Assembly: GCF_020405225.1 (NCBI RefSeq)
Contig: NZ_CP084472.1
Span: 2,170,001 to 2,234,000, forward strand
Reading direction: 5' to 3'
DNA: 64,000 nt
DNA from: Natrinema sp. DC36
GTDB lineage: Archaea > Halobacteriota > Halobacteria > Halobacteriales > Natrialbaceae
In this document: positions 62,739-64,000 of the stretch, piece after piece
How the letters are laid out: each line of letters opens with the position of its first letter
How positions within the stretch are numbered: position 1 is the first letter of the stretch
Position numbers and translations under genes: made by a program
Notes under the pieces: generated by a model
Told to the model about the DNA's origin: nothing
Database searches by the model: none
The model's input: only the letters and a program-made list of their open reading frames with translations

Positions 62739-64000
62739 TCACCGTTCGCCCTCCGAGGCGGCGCGTCGGCCCGCGACGTAGCCCGTCGCGAGCGAGACGC
62801 CGGCGCCCGATTTCTCCGCCGCGAAGTCGTAGCCGCCCAGCACCGCACCCGCCGCCCGGAGGTTCGAAAACTCGGGCTTGTCGGCAGCGTCGAGCGGGCG
62901 GAGGTCGCGGTCGACCGGCAGCCCGAACCGCGCGTAGGGCTGGTCGCCGAAGACGTCGTCGACGAACCAGTCGTAGCGGTCCGCCGCGTGCGGGACGTGG
63001 CAGTCGAAGATCGGTTCGAACACCCGTTCGCGCTCGGACTCGACGCCCTTGCCGACGAGTCCGCCCGTCGCGAGCACGTACTGATCGGCTCGGTGGGGGA
63101 CCTCGGCTCCGTGGCGGTCGACGATGACACGATCGATCCGCTCGGAACCGGTCGCGGTCGTCCCATCACCGTCGGTCTCGTAGTCGACCACGGGGACCCC
63201 CGTCGTCACCCGGACGCCCCGCTCCTCGAGCGCGTCGTACAGGAGATCCTCGAGTCGCATCCCGGGCAGGCTGGGCGGCCCCATCGGAACCTCGAAGACG
63301 TCGACGCCGAGGCGGTCCGCGAGGTCGGCTCTGACCGCGTCGGCCCGCTCGTCGCCGAGGATCGCGGGGAAGCCGACGCGGGACTCGCCCTCGAGGTGGG
63401 ATCGAACGGTCTCGGCGAGCGCCTCGCGAGCGGTCGTCTCACCGGCCGTCGTCGCCACGGACTCGTCGTGGTCGAGCAGGTGCGCGTACCGCGTGATTTT
63501 CGCGTCGTCTCGAGCGATGCCGGGGAACCGAACCGTGACCCCGCGGGCCTCGAAGGGGACGCCCGCCGCCTCGAGGTGGGACGCTGCCAGCGGCGCTTCG
63601 AAGTCCGGCAGCGTCTCGAAGCCCACGAGCAGGGCGTCGCGATCGTCGCTCGCGAGGCCGGCGGCGGTCGAAACCGGATACCTGGCGGTCGGCTTGACCG
63701 TGCCACCGTGGGTCGGGACGAGCGCGTTCGCGTCGGTGTGGGCCCCGCTGTAGGCGTCGCCCGCGATATCGTCGAAGAACTCGAGCGCATCGCGAACCGC
63801 CTCGCTTCCGACGCGCTCGTAGGGGTGTCCGTCGGGGAGTTCTTCAAGCGCGTCGAACGGGTCCACGAGCGGGCCGTCGCCCGTCGGCGTGTATCCGAGA
63901 ACGTCGATCAACCCGCTGGCGTGCCGGAGCGTGCTCTGCTTGGACGAAACCAGCCGAACTTGCACGTCTTCGTCGCGCTCTGTCGCGGCGAGCGCAGCGG
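62739..64000 (-). CDS. glpB: anaerobic glycerol-3-phosphate dehydrogenase subunit B, N-terminus outside window
   Basis: The reading frame continues through the right edge (AALAATERDEDVQVRLV...), so the flavin-binding N-terminus is missing; about 420 codons are visible. It has STLRHASGLIDVLGY, YVLATGGLVGKGVESERERV and FSNLRAAGAVLGGYDFAAEK, and a second GGY(D/G) loop of the GlpB fold. GlpB with GlpA and GlpC oxidises sn-glycerol-3-phosphate in glycerol catabolism. GlpA should lie just beyond the window. Confidence 0.88.
   Translation of the reverse strand, partial: AALAATERDEDVQVRLVSSKQSTLRHASGLIDVLGYTPTGDGPLVDPFDALEELPDGHPYERVGSEAVRDALEFFDDIAGDAYSGAHTDANALVPTHGGTVKPTARYPVSTAAGLASDDRDALLVGFETLPDFEAPLAASHLEAAGVPFEARGVTVRFPGIARDDAKITRYAHLLDHDESVATTAGETTAREALAETVRSHLEGESRVGFPAILGDERADAVRADLADRLGVDVFEVPMGPPSLPGMRLEDLLYDALEERGVRVTTGVPVVDYETDGDGTTATGSERIDRVIVDRHGAEVPHRADQYVLATGGLVGKGVESERERVFEPIFDCHVPHAADRYDWFVDDVFGDQPYARFGLPVDRDLRPLDAADKPEFSNLRAAGAVLGGYDFAAEKSGAGVSLATGYVAGRRAASEGER

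Noticed and set aside
1-64000. tRNA, rRNA or origin of replication
   Set aside because: No cloverleaf with a T-arm GTTCRA motif, no rRNA-like block and no ORB-type repeats next to the Cdc6-like gene were found by eye; a covariance-model scan would be needed to exclude small cases.

Overview
This 64 kb window is chromosomal DNA from a halophilic archaeon (class Halobacteria). It is GC-rich with an acidic predicted proteome, TATA boxes lie about 25-30 nt before start codons (often leaderless), and it carries archaeal markers: Pth2, diphthine synthase, FilR1-type regulators, CobW/ArsA families and an AglB/AglJ/AglM N-glycosylation locus. A Natrialbaceae-type organism (Natrinema/Haloterrigena-like) is my best guess, from general similarity only. 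I see no rRNA, tRNA, CRISPR array or complete insertion sequence.

Layout. 1-9.8 kb is mostly housekeeping: dCTP deaminase, Pth2, a DMT transporter, a FilR1-type regulator, a membrane-fused spermidine-synthase-like protein, a YchF-type GTPase and an ArsA-type ATPase with a small partner. 9.8-21.9 kb holds a CobW metallochaperone facing a zinc ribbon, small membrane proteins, CstA, a class V aminotransferase, Rieske and RidA proteins, diphthine synthase, an alpha/beta hydrolase and an MFS transporter. 21.9-33 kb is the branched-chain amino acid locus, transcribed leftward: leuA, ilvB, ilvN, ilvC, a 96-aa protein, leuC, leuD, then two unrelated genes before leuB. 33-37.9 kb holds small conserved proteins and dispersed repeats.

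37.9-57.3 kb is an N-glycosylation locus. AglJ (first sugar transfer to dolichol phosphate) and AglM (UDP-sugar dehydrogenase) sit on one side and the oligosaccharyltransferase AglB on the other. Between them is a variable, partly AT-rich island of glycosyltransferases, an FkbM methyltransferase, alkaline-phosphatase-superfamily enzymes and a flippase. This island shows birth and decay of genes: one phosphatase-superfamily gene is cut by an amber codon and a second is an internally deleted copy of its neighbour. 57.4-64 kb holds a 44-aa membrane peptide facing a CHAT-domain cysteine protease, a Cdc6-like ATPase lacking the Walker A lysine, and glpC/glpB of anaerobic glycerol-3-phosphate dehydrogenase.

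The most interesting signals are non-canonical. They are (i) a pair-of-hairpins element of 51-54 bp inserted in frame in dphB and in a decayed duplicate of the ychF 5' end; (ii) a 28-codon leader ORF rich in branched-chain codons that ends inside a terminator-like hairpin before ilvB; (iii) a branched RNA-like structure filling the ilvB-ilvN gap; (iv) a likely frameshift or unusual start at a six-G run in leuA; (v) the AglB C-terminal tail made of its own N-glycosylation sequons; and (vi) the CHAT protease/membrane peptide/ATPase neighbourhood. All functional statements are from reading the sequence; no database search was run.
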